Below, in pieces: positions 1 through 11,804 of a stretch of 64,000 nucleotides of DNA (its first letter is position 1; each line of letters starts with the position of its first letter). A model generated the notes under the pieces. That model worked only from the letters and a program-made list of their open reading frames with translations, searched no databases and was not told the origin of the DNA. The translations under genes and the position numbers were made by a program. The DNA is taken from positions 1 through 64,000 of the forward strand of contig NZ_CP018789.1 in the NCBI RefSeq assembly GCF_002139855.1. Reading direction: 5' to 3'. The DNA comes from Campylobacter porcelli (GTDB lineage: Bacteria > Campylobacterota > Campylobacteria > Campylobacterales > Campylobacteraceae).

Positions 1-1311
1 TTGCTAGGTGTAGAAGCGATTGAAATTTTGAGCCAAGAAATATCAAAAAGTGAGATGGATAACTACATTTCACAGATTAAATTTAATGAAAAAAGCTCAA
101 ATTCTCAAAGGGTAGTCTTCATCGCTCCAAATGAACTTATAGCTAGATTTATCCAGACAAAATATTCTAATAAATTAGCTAGTATCTATGAAATTCACAC
201 AGGTTTAAAACCTCAAGTTATCATCACAACGCAAAAAGCAGACTTAAATATTAAGTTAAAAGATGTAAATGTAAAAGAGATAAAGAGCCAAAGCTCACTA
301 TTAAATCCTAGCTATACATTTGATAATTTTGTCGTTGGAGACTCTAATCAATTTGCTTTTATCAGCTCAAAGCAAGTAGCCACAAACCCTGGAAAAGCCT
401 ATAATCCACTATTTATCTATGGTCCAACTGGTCTTGGTAAAACTCATCTTTTACAATCCATAGGAAATGAATGCTTAGAAAATGGCAAAACCGTTATTTG
501 CATTACAAGTGAGCAATTTACAAGTGATTTTATAAGAAATGTAGAAAATAGAACTATGAATAAATTTAAAGAAAAATATCGTAATTGCGATGTTTTATTA
601 ATCGATGATGTTCAATTTTTCCATAAATCAGAAAAAACTCAAGAGGAGTTTTTCCATACTTTTAATGAAATTCACTCTAAAAATGGTCAAATAGTTATGA
701 CCTCAGACAAACCTCCAAAAATGCTAAAAGGCTTTGAAGAGAGATTAAAAAGTCGTTTTGAGTGGGGACTTATGGCTGATATTACTCCACCAGAGCTAGA
801 TACCAAAATTAGAATTATCAAGACTAAATGCGAATTTGACAAAATAGAATTAAGCGATGATATAATAGAATATATCGCTTCAAATATGGGCGATAATATA
901 AGAGAGATAGAAAGCGCTATAATCAATATCAATGCTTTTGCTAATATTATGCGTCAAAATATCACACTTGAATTTGCCAAAAATGTCATAAAAGATCAGA
1001 TAAAAGAGAAAAAAGAAGCCATAAGCTTAGAAAATATAATACAATATGTATCTTATGAGATGAATATAAAACCAAGTGATATAAAGAGCAAAAATCGCAC
1101 AAAAAACATTGTAGAAGCTCGTAGAATTTGTATATACTTAGCTAAAACCTTAACCCCAAATTCAATGCCACAACTAGCTTCACATTTTGGGTTAAAAGAC
1201 CATAGTGCTGTAAGCCATAATATCAAAAAAATTAATAATTTAATAGAAAATGATAGCTATTTTAAAGCTAGATTAGAAGAGTTAAAAAATAAAATATTAT
1301 CAAAGGAATAG
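1..1311 (+). CDS. dnaA: Chromosomal replication initiator protein DnaA
   Basis: DnaA is the cytoplasmic AAA+ ATPase that binds DnaA boxes and melts the origin. The 436-residue product has the usual four-domain plan: a short N-terminal domain, a Walker A motif GPTGLGKTHL at residues 141-150, a Walker B motif (LLIDDVQFF) near 200-208, and a C-terminal DNA-binding helix-turn-helix with the signature HFGLKDHSAVSHNI near 395-408. Translation appears to start at TTG, base 1 of the window. The numbering was evidently set at dnaA, so its promoter lies outside the window. The gene is followed by a 133-base spacer with DnaA-box-like sequences and then dnaN. Confidence 0.97.
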   Translation: MLGVEAIEILSQEISKSEMDNYISQIKFNEKSSNSQRVVFIAPNELIARFIQTKYSNKLASIYEIHTGLKPQVIITTQKADLNIKLKDVNVKEIKSQSSLLNPSYTFDNFVVGDSNQFAFISSKQVATNPGKAYNPLFIYGPTGLGKTHLLQSIGNECLENGKTVICITSEQFTSDFIRNVENRTMNKFKEKYRNCDVLLIDDVQFFHKSEKTQEEFFHTFNEIHSKNGQIVMTSDKPPKMLKGFEERLKSRFEWGLMADITPPELDTKIRIIKTKCEFDKIELSDDIIEYIASNMGDNIREIESAIININAFANIMRQNITLEFAKNVIKDQIKEKKEAISLENIIQYVSYEMNIKPSDIKSKNRTKNIVEARRICIYLAKTLTPNSMPQLASHFGLKDHSAVSHNIKKINNLIENDSYFKARLEELKNKILSKE

Positions 1312-1444
1312 TGAATATGTGTGAAAATTATATTGCGAGTTATTCAATAAAATTTAACCAAATTTACGGCGTTTTGTGTAGTTATTCACAAAATCAACAA
1401 ACTAACTAAAAATAAAAAAATAAATTTAAAAATAAAGGCAAAAA
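1312..1444. other. oriC: Candidate replication origin (oriC) in the dnaA-dnaN spacer
   Basis: This spacer contains one perfect DnaA box of the epsilonproteobacterial type, TTATTCACA, at 1382-1390. There is a weaker same-strand box TTATTCAAT at 1340-1348 and an opposite-strand near-box at 1319-1327 (TGTGAAAAT). Bases 1401-1446 are almost pure A/T and could act as the unwinding element. From memory, the C. jejuni origin also lies between dnaA and dnaN. The assignment combines box content, AT-richness and position. No experimental boundary can be read from the sequence. Confidence 0.6.
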
Positions 1445-4848
<3,404 letters not shown>

Positions 4849-4856
4849 GGATAGGT

Positions 4857-5300
4857 ATGCAAAATTTAAAATATGGTGAAAAAATCATAGCCCAATTTGA
4901 CCTTGATAAGGATTTTGAGATATGGCCAAATAGTGCTAATAAAGATTACGCTATTAAAATTACACTACCTGAGTTTGCTTGTTTTTGTCCAAGGAGTGGC
5001 TATCCAGATTTTGCTACAATTTATCTTACATATGTTCCTGATAAATTTGTAGTAGAGTTAAAAGCTTTAAAACTATATATCAATAGCTTTTTAAATCGCC
5101 ATATCAGCCACGAAGCTAGTATAAATGAAATTTATGATACATTAGATAGTAAGTTAAAACCAAAATATTTAAGAGTTGTGGGTGATTTTAATCCAAGGGG
5201 CAATGTCCATACAATCATAGAAGTAGATAGTAATATGATAAGAGAGCAAAAATATGATACAAGCTCTATTGAATTCCAAAGTACTAGGAAATTTAACTAA
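4857..5300 (+). CDS. queF: NADPH-dependent 7-cyano-7-deazaguanine reductase (preQ1 synthase)
   Basis: QueF reduces the nitrile of preQ0 to preQ1 in queuosine biosynthesis for tRNA. The 147-residue length fits the short, unimodular (YkvM-type) QueF. The nucleophilic cysteine is C44 in the motif [10 protein letters not shown], with the acid D51. The family's E-(S/L)-K-(A/S)-L-K signature appears as [13 protein letters not shown], followed by NRHISHE. The stop codon overlaps the next gene's ATG by one base (5300), so the two are probably translated together. Confidence 0.93.
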   Translation: MQNLKYGEKIIAQFDLDKDFEIWPNSANKDYAIKITLPEFACFCPRSGYPDFATIYLTYVPDKFVVELKALKLYINSFLNRHISHEASINEIYDTLDSKLKPKYLRVVGDFNPRGNVHTIIEVDSNMIREQKYDTSSIEFQSTRKFN

Positions 5301-6550
5301 TGATAAACCCAAGGCTTATTGAGCATATTTTTAAAGCGGCCAATATCTCAAGGTGGAATGACTACCCTAAAATGGTTGATTTATTAGAATTAGATAAACA
5401 AGCTCATAAATTTATCATTGCCTATTTTATCGCTAAGCTTGAAAATAATATAGATATGCGATATATAATCGAAGGTGGGGTGTTTGAGTTTTTAAGTAGA
5501 GTTGTGGTTACTGATATTCGCCCAGATGTCTTTCATCACATTCAAAAGACCAAAGCTTCTCAGATAAATAGCTGGGTTTTAACGAATTTAGAGCCATTAA
5601 TAGATGATATAGATGGGGGTAAATTTCTAGAAAGATTTAGGAATTTTATAGATGATAAATCTCATCTAAAAGAGAAATTAATCTTAAAAGCTGCTAGCTA
5701 TCTAGCTACAAAATGGGAATTTAGTATCGTATATCAAACTAGTAAATTTTTAAATAATATCGATGAGTTAAAACAGCAAGTAGATGAGGAGTTAGAGGAT
5801 TATTATGAGCTAATTGGTGTTAGGAAAATTGCGATGAATCAAAAATTAGCTCGTATTGTTGATTTAAGCGGAAGATTGAGATTTCAAAAGCGCTGGGCAC
5901 AAACTAGTAGAATTCCAGAAACTGCAGTTTTAGGGCATATGCTTGTTGTGGCGATATTTGGTTATTTTTATTCACTTAAAGTTGGGGCAAATTCAAAAAG
6001 ATTAGAAAATAATTTTTATTGTGCTTTATTCCACGATTTACCAGAGAGCCTAACTCGTGATATTATAAGCCCTGTTAAATATGGCATTGATGGGTTAAAT
6101 GAGATAATTAGCGAGTATGAGATGAGACTGATTGAAGATAAAATTCTCCCATATGTCCCACAAAGCTTTAGAGATGAATTTAGCTATATTTTAGGCGTTA
6201 GAAATGATAATGGAGTGCTTAAAAAACATGAATTTGAAAATAGAATTTGCCGCACAACTCCGCAGCCATATCATGGAAGTATGGATAATGTAAATGGTGA
6301 TGAATTTAGTAGCATTGATGGAAAAGCACTTAAATATTGTGATAATCTAGCTGCTTTTGTGGAGGCTGGGCTATCTATAAGCTATGGTGTAAAGAGTAAA
6401 GATTTAGTCCAAGGTTTTCAAAATATAAGAGCTAAATTTAAAAGAAATCCAAAGATCGAAGGGGTGGATTTTAATCAAATTTGTATAGATTTTATGGAGT
6501 ATTTAGGTATAGAAAACCTCTCCCCAGATGACTGCGGCACACACCTGTAA
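5300..6550 (+). CDS. HD-domain phosphohydrolase-like protein
   Basis: This 416-residue protein has an HD-type metal phosphohydrolase core in its second half. A histidine in GHMLVVAIFG near residue 214 is followed by the paired H-D of CALFHDLPESLTRD near 245-258. That spacing resembles the YfbR/HD_3 nucleotidase group. The N-terminal 180 residues look helical and I do not recognise them. The substrate is unknown. The ATG overlaps the queF stop by one base. The last 38 bases (6513-6550) overlap the 3' end of the SRP RNA gene on the other strand, which may explain the C-terminal stretch SPDDCGTHL that does not look like a normal protein end. Confidence 0.8.
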   Translation: MINPRLIEHIFKAANISRWNDYPKMVDLLELDKQAHKFIIAYFIAKLENNIDMRYIIEGGVFEFLSRVVVTDIRPDVFHHIQKTKASQINSWVLTNLEPLIDDIDGGKFLERFRNFIDDKSHLKEKLILKAASYLATKWEFSIVYQTSKFLNNIDELKQQVDEELEDYYELIGVRKIAMNQKLARIVDLSGRLRFQKRWAQTSRIPETAVLGHMLVVAIFGYFYSLKVGANSKRLENNFYCALFHDLPESLTRDIISPVKYGIDGLNEIISEYEMRLIEDKILPYVPQSFRDEFSYILGVRNDNGVLKKHEFENRICRTTPQPYHGSMDNVNGDEFSSIDGKALKYCDNLAAFVEAGLSISYGVKSKDLVQGFQNIRAKFKRNPKIEGVDFNQICIDFMEYLGIENLSPDDCGTHL

Positions 6551-6620
6551 AAAGTGCTCTGCTATGTTCCCATCCTGAAGCGGTGCTTTTTAAAAGCATT
6601 GCACAGGTCTAAGGAAAGGC
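6513..6620 (-). ncRNA. ffs: 4.5S signal recognition particle RNA (bacterial small SRP RNA)
   Basis: Read on the minus strand, 6564-6573 forms the SRP helix 8 hairpin AUG-GGAA-CAU with a GGAA tetraloop. It is flanked by the symmetric-loop sequences UCAGG (6574-6578) and AGCAG (6559-6563), which match the Ffh-binding site of E. coli 4.5S RNA. Further out, ACCUGU (6603-6608) pairs with ACAGGU (6543-6548). The terminal helix of 12 pairs joins 6608-6619 to 6517-6528, including G-U pairs, and is followed by a UUUU run at 6513-6516. A TATAAT box sits 8 bases upstream of the helix. Length is about 108 nt. The orientation was fixed by the loop motifs; the plus strand does not fold this way. Confidence 0.88.
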
Positions 6621-6627
6621 GGATGAA

Positions 6628-6633
6628 ATTATA
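6628..6633 (-). promoter_or_regulatory. -10 box of the SRP RNA gene
   Basis: A perfect TATAAT on the minus strand lies 7 bases before the predicted 5' end (base 6620) of the SRP RNA terminal helix. No clear -35 is visible, as is usual for Campylobacter sigma70 promoters. Confidence 0.7.
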
Positions 6634-6658
6634 TCCATATTTTACTTAAAGTAGGATT

Positions 6659-7090
6659 ATGATGAGTTATAAATTAAATTTTTTATCTATTTTTCGTGAG
6701 CTTTTTGTCCCACATTACCGCTCTTTAGAGTTTAGAGCTAAAATTTTAACTGCCATGCTAATTGCTAAAAAGAGTATATCAGATAGTGATTATTACGAAG
6801 TAGAAGATATAGCAAAAGATATATATGGCAATGATGAGAAGAGAATCCACATCTTAGTCCAAACGATAAAAGAGTATGTAGATAAGGCAACTCAAGGCAG
6901 TAAGCTAAATTTGGATATTTTATTAAAAGATATAGATTATGAGTTAAAATCAATTAAAAGATATGTCAAAAAGATTGATTTTGAACATCTTAGAAGATTG
7001 ATGATTAATAGCGATGAGACTGATGCTGTTTTTCAACAGCAGGTGTATGAATTTTTCCTAAATGAGGTTAGAATTTACTCACATAATTAA
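6659..7090 (+). CDS. Small alpha-helical protein of unknown function
   Basis: This 143-residue soluble protein appears almost wholly helical. The segment from about residue 22 to 75, with an acidic stretch SDSDYYEVEDIAKDIYG, loosely resembles a TerB/DjlA-type helical domain, but the match is too weak to name. A second in-frame ATG lies at 6662 and would give 142 residues. The gene starts just beyond the divergent SRP RNA promoter and faces the formyltransferase gene, with only 19 bases between their stops. Confidence 0.7.
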   Translation: MMSYKLNFLSIFRELFVPHYRSLEFRAKILTAMLIAKKSISDSDYYEVEDIAKDIYGNDEKRIHILVQTIKEYVDKATQGSKLNLDILLKDIDYELKSIKRYVKKIDFEHLRRLMINSDETDAVFQQQVYEFFLNEVRIYSHN

Positions 7091-7109
7091 AATCACAATC
7101 GCTAAAATA

Positions 7110-8039
7110 TTAAGAAATTTTAAATCTATCGCCGATTTTAATCCTACCTTCATACTCAAATTCAGTAATCTCTAGCGCCTTATCAGCGCATTTTACCCAA
7201 AATCCATTTTTGCTAATTCCCACTATAGCGCCATTTACGCACTTATATGTTGGAGCATTTTGATGATATATTGCTTTTATTATTTTCATCTCTTTATCAT
7301 TTATTATAGCCCTTGCTAGTGGAGCTGGATGAGTGATCGCACGGATAAAGTTAAACACATCACGGCTATTTTGATTCCAATCAATCATCTCATCGCCAAA
7401 TTTTCTTTGTGTGCAGTAAAAGCCGTATTTATCGATATTTGATTGCTTAATTGGCTTAAAATCTCCACCTAAAATCATCTTTAAAGCCTCATATAAAACA
7501 TACCCACACTGGTTGTGAGCCGTTTGTAGCAGTGTGGAGTAGTCATCACTATCGTTAATCTCATAGTGCTTTTGTAAAATTATATCGCCTGTATCAATTC
7601 CTTCATCTATATAATGCACAGTGATACCAAAGCTCTTTTCATCATTTATCAAAGCCCAATTTAAGATATTTCTACCACGATAAAATGGCAAAGCACCAGC
7701 GTGACAGTTGATCGCACCAAGTGGTGTTAGATCTATAACTTGGCGTTTAAAAATTTGGTCAAATGACATAGAGACCAAAATATCACACTTAAATTTAGCA
7801 ATTTTGGATATAAACTCAAGCGAATTTATATCTTTATGTTTTAAAATCTCAATCCCATAATCTTTGGCAAATTTAGCTAAAATTTCATCATCTGAGCCAT
7901 TTCTAACGCAGATAAAAGCAATTTGCATATTTGGGTCTTTAATGATTATTTTAAAAGCATTATGAGACCAAATCCCATCAGCGAAGTAGCCGATTTTTAA
8001 ATTTCTATTAAGGTTTGTACCCCCCCCTAAGCTCATCAT
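7110..8039 (-). CDS. Formyltransferase-family protein (probable sugar N-formyltransferase), putatively phase-variable
   Basis: The 309 residues have the formyl-tetrahydrofolate transferase fold with the catalytic Asn-His-Asp triad at N111, H113 (INCHAGALPFYRGR) and D149 (IDEGIDTGDIIL). It looks like the formyltransferases encoded with surface-glycan genes rather than methionyl-tRNA formyltransferase, because the C-terminal OB-type domain of Fmt is reduced. A probable substrate is an amino sugar nucleotide, which is inference. A run of eight G begins at codon 5, so slippage would switch the protein off; it is in frame here. GGAGG precedes two tandem ATGs (8039 and 8036), and the second has the better spacing. 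It follows nfo by 13 bases. Confidence 0.8.
   Translation of the reverse strand: MMSLGGGTNLNRNLKIGYFADGIWSHNAFKIIIKDPNMQIAFICVRNGSDDEILAKFAKDYGIEILKHKDINSLEFISKIAKFKCDILVSMSFDQIFKRQVIDLTPLGAINCHAGALPFYRGRNILNWALINDEKSFGITVHYIDEGIDTGDIILQKHYEINDSDDYSTLLQTAHNQCGYVLYEALKMILGGDFKPIKQSNIDKYGFYCTQRKFGDEMIDWNQNSRDVFNFIRAITHPAPLARAIINDKEMKIIKAIYHQNAPTYKCVNGAIVGISKNGFWVKCADKALEITEFEYEGRIKIGDRFKIS
8020..8027 (-). repeat. Homopolymeric G8 tract inside a coding sequence
   Basis: Eight consecutive G residues on the coding strand cover codons 5-7 of the formyltransferase gene. In this AT-rich window such a run is exceptional. Campylobacter uses poly-G tracts of about this length for phase variation by slipped-strand mispairing. 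A change of one base would shift the frame before any domain is made, and no internal ATG follows soon after. Confidence 0.85.
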
Positions 8040-8052
8040 ACACCTCCAAAAA

Positions 8053-8895
8053 TTAATCTATAAAATCTCTAAGCATCTTAATCTCATCAGCCCAAATACT
8101 CTCATCAATAGTCTCTAAAATCAAAGGAATTTCATCGATTTTAGGATCATTCATAATGGATTTAAAGGCTTGCTTACCAATTAGCCCCACTCCTAAGCTA
8201 TCGTGGCGATCTTTGCGTGAGCCAAGAGCTCCTTTGCTATCATTTACATGCATTCCGCTAAGGTATTTATACCCAACTATCTTATCAAATTCGCTCATAG
8301 TTTTAGCATAACTCTCATCATCTCTAATATCATAACCACTAGCAAATAGATGGCAAGTATCGATACACACGCCTACACGACTGCTATCCTTACTCATAGC
8401 GATCAATGCTGCTAGATGCTCAAATTTATATCCTAGATTGCTACCTTGACCGGCGGTATTTTCGATAACTAGCTTGATATTTGATGAGTTTTGAAGTAGA
8501 GCATTCATCTGTTGTGCTATTAACTCCAAGCACTCATCTTCGCTTATTTGCTTTAGATGTGAGCCTGGATGAAAGTTAATAAGCTCAATCCCTAAGGCTT
8601 CGCACCTTTTAATCTCATCTAAAAATGAGTCAAAACTCTTAGTCCTAGCTTGTGGATCTGGATGACCTAAATTTACCAAATAGCTATTATGAGCTAGGAT
8701 ATACTCTGGCTTTATATTGGATTTATTTAAATTTGATTTAAACTCATTAATATCGCTTTGGGTTAGTGGCTTTGCACTCCATTGTCTTTGATTTTTAACA
8801 AACAAAGCAAAGGCATCCGCTCCGATATTTACGGCATTTTGCACCGCATTTGCCACTCCACCACTTGCACTTACATGGGCTCCGATACGCTTCAT
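8053..8895 (-). CDS. nfo: Endonuclease IV (AP endonuclease)
   Basis: Nfo cuts DNA 5' to abasic sites during base-excision repair and binds three zinc ions. The 280 residues match the family length of about 280. Signature blocks are visible: [35 protein letters not shown] and [20 protein letters not shown], which supply the metal-binding His, Asp and Glu residues. The ATG overlaps the stop of the upstream lipoprotein gene by four bases (ATGA), and the formyltransferase follows, giving a three-gene minus-strand unit. Confidence 0.95.
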   Translation of the reverse strand: MKRIGAHVSASGGVANAVQNAVNIGADAFALFVKNQRQWSAKPLTQSDINEFKSNLNKSNIKPEYILAHNSYLVNLGHPDPQARTKSFDSFLDEIKRCEALGIELINFHPGSHLKQISEDECLELIAQQMNALLQNSSNIKLVIENTAGQGSNLGYKFEHLAALIAMSKDSSRVGVCIDTCHLFASGYDIRDDESYAKTMSEFDKIVGYKYLSGMHVNDSKGALGSRKDRHDSLGVGLIGKQAFKSIMNDPKIDEIPLILETIDESIWADEIKMLRDFID

Positions 8896-9377
8896 TGTAA
8901 CTCTCTTATTATGATTTTTACCATATTTTTACTATCAATAAATTTAACTAAATTATCGCAAACTTCATATTTTATCATTTTATTAGCTATATTTTGCTCA
9001 AATCCGCAATTAGTTTTTTGAAGATTTGCCCCATCATAGATTGGAATTTTAGATATGATATTATCTAAGATCTCATCATAGTGAGTTGATCTTAGATATT
9101 TTATATTAAAGCTTTGATAATCACTACAAACCCCATTAATACAGATATTTTCAGCTAGTTTTAAATTTAAAACTAACGCCCCGCTATTGTAGATTTGAAT
9201 TTGAGTTTGATTAGTATATTTATGTATAAATCCAGCATCGCTAATACGCAAATTAGGCGTAATAAAACTAAATAAAACGCTACTAGAGTGCTGCGGCTGA
9301 TAGGCAAAACATCCTAAAAATAGTGTAGCAAATGCTGACAAAATAGAGATTTTAAAGCTAAATTTATATATACTCAA
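8892..9377 (-). CDS. Putative lipoprotein of unknown function
   Basis: The 161-residue product begins with a positively charged N-terminus, a hydrophobic stretch and a lipobox-like FLGC around residues 20-23, so it is probably exported and lipid-anchored. The mature part has several cysteines (CINGVC, TNC, VC) that could form disulphides in the periplasm. I do not recognise the family. It is the first gene of the minus-strand unit with nfo and diverges from the tRNA-Glu gene. Confidence 0.7.
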   Translation of the reverse strand: MSIYKFSFKISILSAFATLFLGCFAYQPQHSSSVLFSFITPNLRISDAGFIHKYTNQTQIQIYNSGALVLNLKLAENICINGVCSDYQSFNIKYLRSTHYDEILDNIISKIPIYDGANLQKTNCGFEQNIANKMIKYEVCDNLVKFIDSKNMVKIIIRELQ

Positions 9378-9462
9378 AGTAAGCCTTTTTCAAATTTGTT
9401 AAATTATATATCTATTTTGTAAATCTTTAATATTTTTAAGTAGCATTTAAGTAAGATTTCTA

Positions 9463-9468
9463 TATAAT
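9463..9468 (+). promoter_or_regulatory. -10 box of the tRNA-Glu gene
   Basis: TATAAT lies 20 bases before the mature tRNA 5' end in an otherwise gene-free AT-rich stretch. Only the -10 is evident, consistent with Campylobacter housekeeping promoters. Confidence 0.65.
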
Positions 9469-9488
9469 TCCACTCACGCAACCGCAGT

Positions 9489-9563
9489 GGCCCCTTCGTC
9501 TAGCGGTTAGGACATCGCCCTTTCACGGCGGTAACACGAGTTCGAGTCTCGTAGGGGTCACCA
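9489..9563 (+). tRNA. tRNA-Glu (anticodon UUC)
   Basis: The 75-base sequence folds as a cloverleaf. The acceptor stem GGCCCCT pairs with AGGGGTC (one G-U), the D-arm contains TAGCGGTTAGGA, and the anticodon loop CTTTCAC carries TTC. The T-arm contains GTTCGAGTC. The CCA end is encoded at 9561-9563. Confidence 0.97.
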
Positions 9564-9685
9564 CCTATATTCTTATTTTATAAATCTTTTTTATATTTCA
9601 TTTCTCAATATTTTTTTAGTTTATTTTAAATTCATTAGCCCTAAGTTAATTATATATTTATTCTTTAAATTAAGCCAAATTTTAC

Positions 9686-9712
9686 TATAATAAAGTTCAA
9701 AAATGCCGATAT
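9686..9712 (+). promoter_or_regulatory. Overlapping sigma70 -10 and sigma28-like promoter of the Maf-like gene
   Basis: TATAAT occurs at 9686-9691. GCCGATAT occurs at 9705-9712 and contains the CGATWT core described for Campylobacter FliA (sigma28) promoters; TATA lies exactly 15 bases before it in place of the TAAA -35. The element sits 26 bases before the start codon of the flagellar-glycosylation-type gene. The assignment is by motif and context only. Confidence 0.5.
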
Positions 9713-9737
9713 AAGGCTAAATTTAAAAGGAAAAATT

Positions 9738-11804
9738 ATGCAAAATGGTAGAAAAAAAGATATTGATGAGCTAAAAAATGATATATCAAAAAAAGATGAG
9801 AGAGATTTAACTGAAGATGAGAAAAAATTTAAAGAGTTAGATTCAAAAATAGCTCAAAAAATCAAAAATGAAGAAGAGATTACCACTTTAGATAAAAATA
9901 TAACTGCGATGATGCCTTATGCTATCGATACTTCGCTTACTCTATTTGGGCTTGAAGAGAATAAGAAATTTGGCGTTTTTATGGGTAAGGATCCACTAGA
10001 TTTAAATATCGTAAATCTTGATACCAAAGAGTATTTATATGAGAGTCCAGCCAAAGATGTAGAGAAAAAAATTATAGAATTTGAAGAGGAGTATGCTAGG
10101 CATAGAGCGCTTTTTATCTATGGAATTGGCAATGGCGTTTTCTTAAAATCTATCTTGGCTAATCCAACGCATAAAAAGATATTTGTCTTCGAGCCAGAGA
10201 TTGAAATTTTATATGCCGCACTTAGCTTGATTGACTTTTCTAGGGATATTTTTACTGATAGGCTTGTTATTTTAGATTCGCACAAGGTTACATTTTTGCA
10301 ATTTTATATCATCTGCAAAATGCCTGATGTATTTCATAGCTTTAGGCTTTATAATTTGCATATTATCGATGATTATTATAATAATGAAAAGTATCAAGAG
10401 AATATCTTAGAATTAAATAAAACTATGCAAAAAGCAATCGTCCAAACCCTATATGAGCGTGGCAATGACTCTAAAGATTGTCTTTTAGGAATGATTCAAA
10501 CCACCCAGCATCTCCCAGATGTATTTGGTGCTATACCTCTTAGAGATATTATAAATAGACGCAAAGGCAAGATAGACTCAGCCGTAGTCGTATCTACTGG
10601 CCCATCGCTTCATAAGCAGCTACCAATACTTAAAAAACTTGCTCCATATACAATTATAATAGCCGTTGATGCGAGTTATCCAATTTTAAAAGAGCATGGG
10701 ATTAAGCCTGATTATGTAACATCAATAGAGAGAATTCCTCCTACTCCAGACTTTTTCAAGCCTACTAGGACTAAATTTGATGATGGGATTATCTTTGTTG
10801 TGGCCTCTCTTACTCATCATGAATCGGTTGAGAATTTACATGATAAAGATGTATGTTATGCTTTAAGACCATTAAATTATGAGATGAGCTTTAAGGATTT
10901 TAAATTTGGCTATATCGGCGGTGGACAGAGTGCTGCTCATATGGCGTGGAATATCGCTCAAGCCCTAGAGTGTAAAGATGTAATGCTAATAGGTCAGGAT
11001 TTAGCCTATGGTGAAGATGGCACTAGCCACTCCAAAGGGCATATATTTAAAGAGACTGAGATACCTGTAGAAGAGGTGCCTATCATGACACAAAAATATG
11101 GTGGTAAAGGCGAAATTCAAACTACATTTATATGGAATTTATTTAGGCAATATTTTGAACATAATATCGCAATGCTACAAAGAAGTGATCCAAATTATAA
11201 GCTTTATAACTGCACCGAAGGTGGAGCTAGAATAGAAGGAACGACTGAAATTCCATTTAAAGAGATGGCTGATAAGATTATCGCTAAGGGTAAAAAGAAG
11301 AGTTTTAAACCGATTTTACCAATAAGCAAGGAAAAACAAGAGCAACACCTAAAAAAAGCTATTAAAAATATTACTGGAATTTTTAAAACCGGTCATAAAA
11401 TTCAAAAAAAATGCGAACGATTATATCTTCAAATCGCCAAAGAGATAGAAAAATCTAAAAAATTAAAAGAGAAAGATAAGAAAGATAAAATCAATTATGA
11501 CAAACTTCAAAAGCTATCATTTGAGATTGATAAGTTAAAAGAGTATGTGTTTAAAGATAGGATATTTATGTCATCATTTTATGGAATTTGCGGGGCTATG
11601 CTAAATAGCCAAGAGCTTGAACTTGCCGTTATCTCAGCTCGTAGAGCAGATAGTGAAGAGGAGAAAAATGATAAATTATTTGAGTGGGTATCTTGTCAGA
11701 GCTACTGGATTTTTAGCTTAGCTGGTAGCATTGATGCGACTTTAGGCAAGTTAGCTGACGCAGCTAGTGGATTTATGGATAGTTATAAGCTCTTAGAACA
11801 ATGA
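9738..11804 (+). CDS. Maf-family (DUF115) motility accessory factor, probable flagellin glycosyltransferase
   Basis: Maf proteins transfer nonulosonic acids such as pseudaminic acid to flagellin in Campylobacter, Helicobacter and Aeromonas. The 688-residue product contains the DUF115 core, with VVVSTGPSLHKQL near residue 281 and IKPDYVTSIER just after it. A central nucleotide-binding-like fold leads into GGGQSAAHMAWNIAQAL and LIGQDLAYGEDGTSH. The N-terminal 50 residues are highly charged. The gene is downstream of a sigma28-like promoter and overlaps the next gene by four bases. Its exact sugar and acceptor cannot be read from the sequence, and it is not beside a flagellin gene here. Confidence 0.85.
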   Translation: MQNGRKKDIDELKNDISKKDERDLTEDEKKFKELDSKIAQKIKNEEEITTLDKNITAMMPYAIDTSLTLFGLEENKKFGVFMGKDPLDLNIVNLDTKEYLYESPAKDVEKKIIEFEEEYARHRALFIYGIGNGVFLKSILANPTHKKIFVFEPEIEILYAALSLIDFSRDIFTDRLVILDSHKVTFLQFYIICKMPDVFHSFRLYNLHIIDDYYNNEKYQENILELNKTMQKAIVQTLYERGNDSKDCLLGMIQTTQHLPDVFGAIPLRDIINRRKGKIDSAVVVSTGPSLHKQLPILKKLAPYTIIIAVDASYPILKEHGIKPDYVTSIERIPPTPDFFKPTRTKFDDGIIFVVASLTHHESVENLHDKDVCYALRPLNYEMSFKDFKFGYIGGGQSAAHMAWNIAQALECKDVMLIGQDLAYGEDGTSHSKGHIFKETEIPVEEVPIMTQKYGGKGEIQTTFIWNLFRQYFEHNIAMLQRSDPNYKLYNCTEGGARIEGTTEIPFKEMADKIIAKGKKKSFKPILPISKEKQEQHLKKAIKNITGIFKTGHKIQKKCERLYLQIAKEIEKSKKLKEKDKKDKINYDKLQKLSFEIDKLKEYVFKDRIFMSSFYGICGAMLNSQELELAVISARRADSEEEKNDKLFEWVSCQSYWIFSLAGSIDATLGKLADAASGFMDSYKLLEQ

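Noticed and set aside
6551-6658. Possible structured RNA or riboswitch on the plus strand downstream of the HD gene
   Set aside because: The loop and tetraloop motifs only make sense on the minus strand, where they form SRP RNA; the plus-strand reading gives no known aptamer.
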